Below are positions 4,119 to 5,665 of a stretch of 5,665 nt of DNA, piece by piece. Below the pieces are notes generated by a model that had not been told where the DNA came from, did not search any database, and worked only from the letters and a program-made list of their open reading frames with translations. The translations under genes were made by a program, and so were the position numbers. Positions within the stretch are counted from its first letter, which is position 1; every line of letters begins with the position of its first letter. The DNA is from JASFRI01 sp050115015 (lineage in GTDB: Bacteria; Acidobacteriota; Polarisedimenticolia; CBDVAL01): assembly GCA_050115015.1 (NCBI GenBank), contig JASFRI010000292.1, positions 1-5,665 of the forward strand, read 5' to 3'.

Positions 4119-5665
4119 GTCGATGAGCTTCCGGAGGGCCTCCCGGTCGGGCTCGAGAAGCTCCGCGATGCGGTCCGGGTTCACCGTCGCCACGATGATG
4201 TGGCCGATCTCGCTGCGCACCTCGCTGAACAGCCCGTGGTTCTTCATCTTCCGGGTCTGGTACTCGTTGTCCTCGGTAGGGGTGACGTAGTGGACCAGCT
4301 CGGCCTTGTAGCGGTGGATCAGAAACAGGTGGATCAGCGTCATGAGCCGCTTCTTCCGCAGCCCCACGTCGTAGGTGTTCTGGTCCCGTACCGAGAGGAA
4401 GCTCCTGCCGTGCCGGTCGAGAATGCTGGCGAACACGATGCTGGCCCGCTTCTCCCCGTCGCCTTCCAGGACGTTGAGCTCCAGCAGGTCCGACCCCGCG
4501 GTGTGGGGGCGTAGCTCCACCGTCATGGCCCCGGGGACCTCGTAGTGCTCCTTCCACATCTCCAGCCATTCGCCCAGGAGCTTCGTCGGGACCTCCGTCT
4601 GGACCAGGTGCTGGAACTGGGTCGAGCCCTTGCCCATCGCCTTGGTCGACGCGGTGCGTCCCGTCGACGCCATGAGAGCCCCGTCGAGGCGCGCGCCGCC
4701 CACCAGGCTCTGGGGCGTGCGGTACGGGGACTCCAGCAGGCGGAACCTCCGCTGCAGCCGGGCCAGGGCGAGCATGCCGTCGTCCCGTAGCGCGGTGGCG
4801 AACTCCTCCGCCGCCAGGCCGTCGATCTGGTGGCCGCCGTAGGTGATGAAGTTGAACACGAAGCCCAGCTTTCCCAGCTCCTCGGGGAAGCGCTTCATCT
4901 CCTCGTCGCTCATCCCGGTGGTGTCCCAGTTGAACGAGGGGGACAGGTTGTAGGCGAGCATCTTGTCCGGATAGACGGCGTGGATGGCCTCCGCGTAGCG
5001 CCGGGCGTCGTCCAGTTTCGCCGTCTTGGTCTCCATCCAGAGGATGTCCGCGAAGGGCGCCACGCCCAGCGATTTCGCGATGGCGTAGTCGAGGCCCGCC
5101 TCCAGCTGGTAGTAGCCCTCGGGGGTCTTGGGCAGCTCACAGCTCCAGATGACCCGGATGCCCATGGAGGCCGCCTTCTCCCGTGCCGCGTGGAAGGAGG
5201 CGGTGCCGGCGAATGCCAGCCATTCGTCGACGCTCATGTCGAAGGTCTCGCCCTCGTTGGCGCGGAACTCCATCACATCCGCGATGGCCCGGCCGTACGT
5301 CTTCAGGCCGGCCTCCGCCGACCAGGCCTCCAGGGCCCGGCCGGCGATGTCGTCGAGCATCGGCCCGAAGCGTGCCGCACCACCGAAGCTCGCGGCGGCC
5401 TCGCGGATGAGCGTCATCACCCCGGTGCGCTCCAGCCATCGTGACGCCTGTTCGTACTCCTCGTCCGAGATCGAGAAGAGCAGGTGCCCGCGGCTGTCCT
5501 CCACCCCCAGGTCGTGGAGGTTCTTGAGGATGGCCAGGAAGCTGAGCTTGTAGCTCGGGAGCTGGACGTTCGTCGCACCGAGGATGAAGGGCTGATCGCG
5601 CTCGTCGTTGCGGCTGTCGATGAACGTGGCGGCCTCGGCATCCGTGCGGGCGACGAGGATGCCCG
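4095..5665 (-). CDS. aceA: Isocitrate lyase, long ICL2 type with C-terminal acyl-CoA-sensing-like domain (N-terminus outside window)
   Basis: 522 codons are visible; the frame is open to the right edge, so the start is missing. Numbering is within the visible part. Seen: V-A-R-T-D (4-8) with D-x-R-D-x-P-F-I-L-G-A-T-N downstream, W-M-E-T-K-T (209-214), N-L-S-P-S-F-N-W (239-246) and F-I-T-Y-G-G-H-Q (272-279), all active-site blocks of isocitrate lyase. A largely helical insertion of about 140 residues sits between the first two blocks, as in eukaryotic and ICL2 enzymes. After G-K-G-S-T-Q (344-349) comes an extra domain of about 145 residues with S-V-R-D-Q-N-T-Y (424-431) and V-H-Y-V-T-P-T-E-D-N (457-466). 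Family knowledge: the enzyme splits isocitrate into glyoxylate and succinate in the glyoxylate shunt and often also acts on methylisocitrate. In M. tuberculosis ICL2 a matching GNAT-fold C-terminal domain binds acetyl- or propionyl-CoA and activates catalysis. The catalytic K-K-C-G-H motif should lie upstream and cannot be checked. The Val at 5504-5502 (GTG) is internal, not the start. Leu in N-L-S-P-S-F-N-W replaces the Cys of short forms and, as I recall, is normal for ICL2. Confidence 0.94.
   Translation of the reverse strand, partial: GILVARTDAEAATFIDSRNDERDQPFILGATNVQLPSYKLSFLAILKNLHDLGVEDSRGHLLFSISDEEYEQASRWLERTGVMTLIREAAASFGGAARFGPMLDDIAGRALEAWSAEAGLKTYGRAIADVMEFRANEGETFDMSVDEWLAFAGTASFHAAREKAASMGIRVIWSCELPKTPEGYYQLEAGLDYAIAKSLGVAPFADILWMETKTAKLDDARRYAEAIHAVYPDKMLAYNLSPSFNWDTTGMSDEEMKRFPEELGKLGFVFNFITYGGHQIDGLAAEEFATALRDDGMLALARLQRRFRLLESPYRTPQSLVGGARLDGALMASTGRTASTKAMGKGSTQFQHLVQTEVPTKLLGEWLEMWKEHYEVPGAMTVELRPHTAGSDLLELNVLEGDGEKRASIVFASILDRHGRSFLSVRDQNTYDVGLRKKRLMTLIHLFLIHRYKAELVHYVTPTEDNEYQTRKMKNHGLFSEVRSEIGHIIVATVNPDRIAELLEPDREALRKLIDKTGPPST

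Noticed and set aside
4830..5444. 204-codon plus-strand frame inside isocitrate lyase
   Set aside because: It is the antisense shadow of conserved isocitrate lyase codons; its His/Val/Gly-rich composition follows from the opposite strand.

Overview
This is a high-GC (clearly above 60% by eye) bacterial chromosome window with dense, ordinary-looking coding. I see no mobile element, CRISPR array, tRNA or rRNA. The codon usage, an F-x-C-x-E-T exported protein and the exported helper-like proteins are compatible with Acidobacteriota or another high-GC soil phylum. That taxonomic guess is weak: the two recognisable enzymes are widespread and do not decide it.

Layout, left to right. Positions 1-2570 hold three minus-strand genes in a row, so transcription runs right to left. 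First comes an exported 319-aa protein of unknown function (2570 to 1611). Next is a small 206-aa exported protein (1546 to 926). Last is a membrane-anchored SGNH hydrolase (847 to the left edge, C-terminus cut off). Gaps of 64 and 79 nt and no clear terminator suggest one envelope-related transcription unit. Positions 2571-2756 are a divergent intergenic region with several inverted repeats, including a 68-bp hyphenated dyad. Positions 2757-4088 (+) encode RarA/MgsA, the AAA+ replication-associated recombination factor, complete at 443 aa. Only 6 nt beyond its stop, and convergent with it, is the end of a minus-strand isocitrate lyase (4095 to beyond 5665, N-terminus cut off). It is the long ICL2 type, with an extra C-terminal domain like the acyl-CoA-sensing domain of Mycobacterium tuberculosis ICL2.

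The genes do not form one system. RarA serves DNA replication and repair, isocitrate lyase serves the glyoxylate shunt (growth on acetate or fatty acids), and the left-hand trio is probably cell-envelope work. I find no convincing new multi-gene system. The points most worth a second look are the structured divergent promoter region, the leader hairpin abutting the rarA ribosome binding site, the dyad centred between the convergent stop codons, and the ICL2 architecture.
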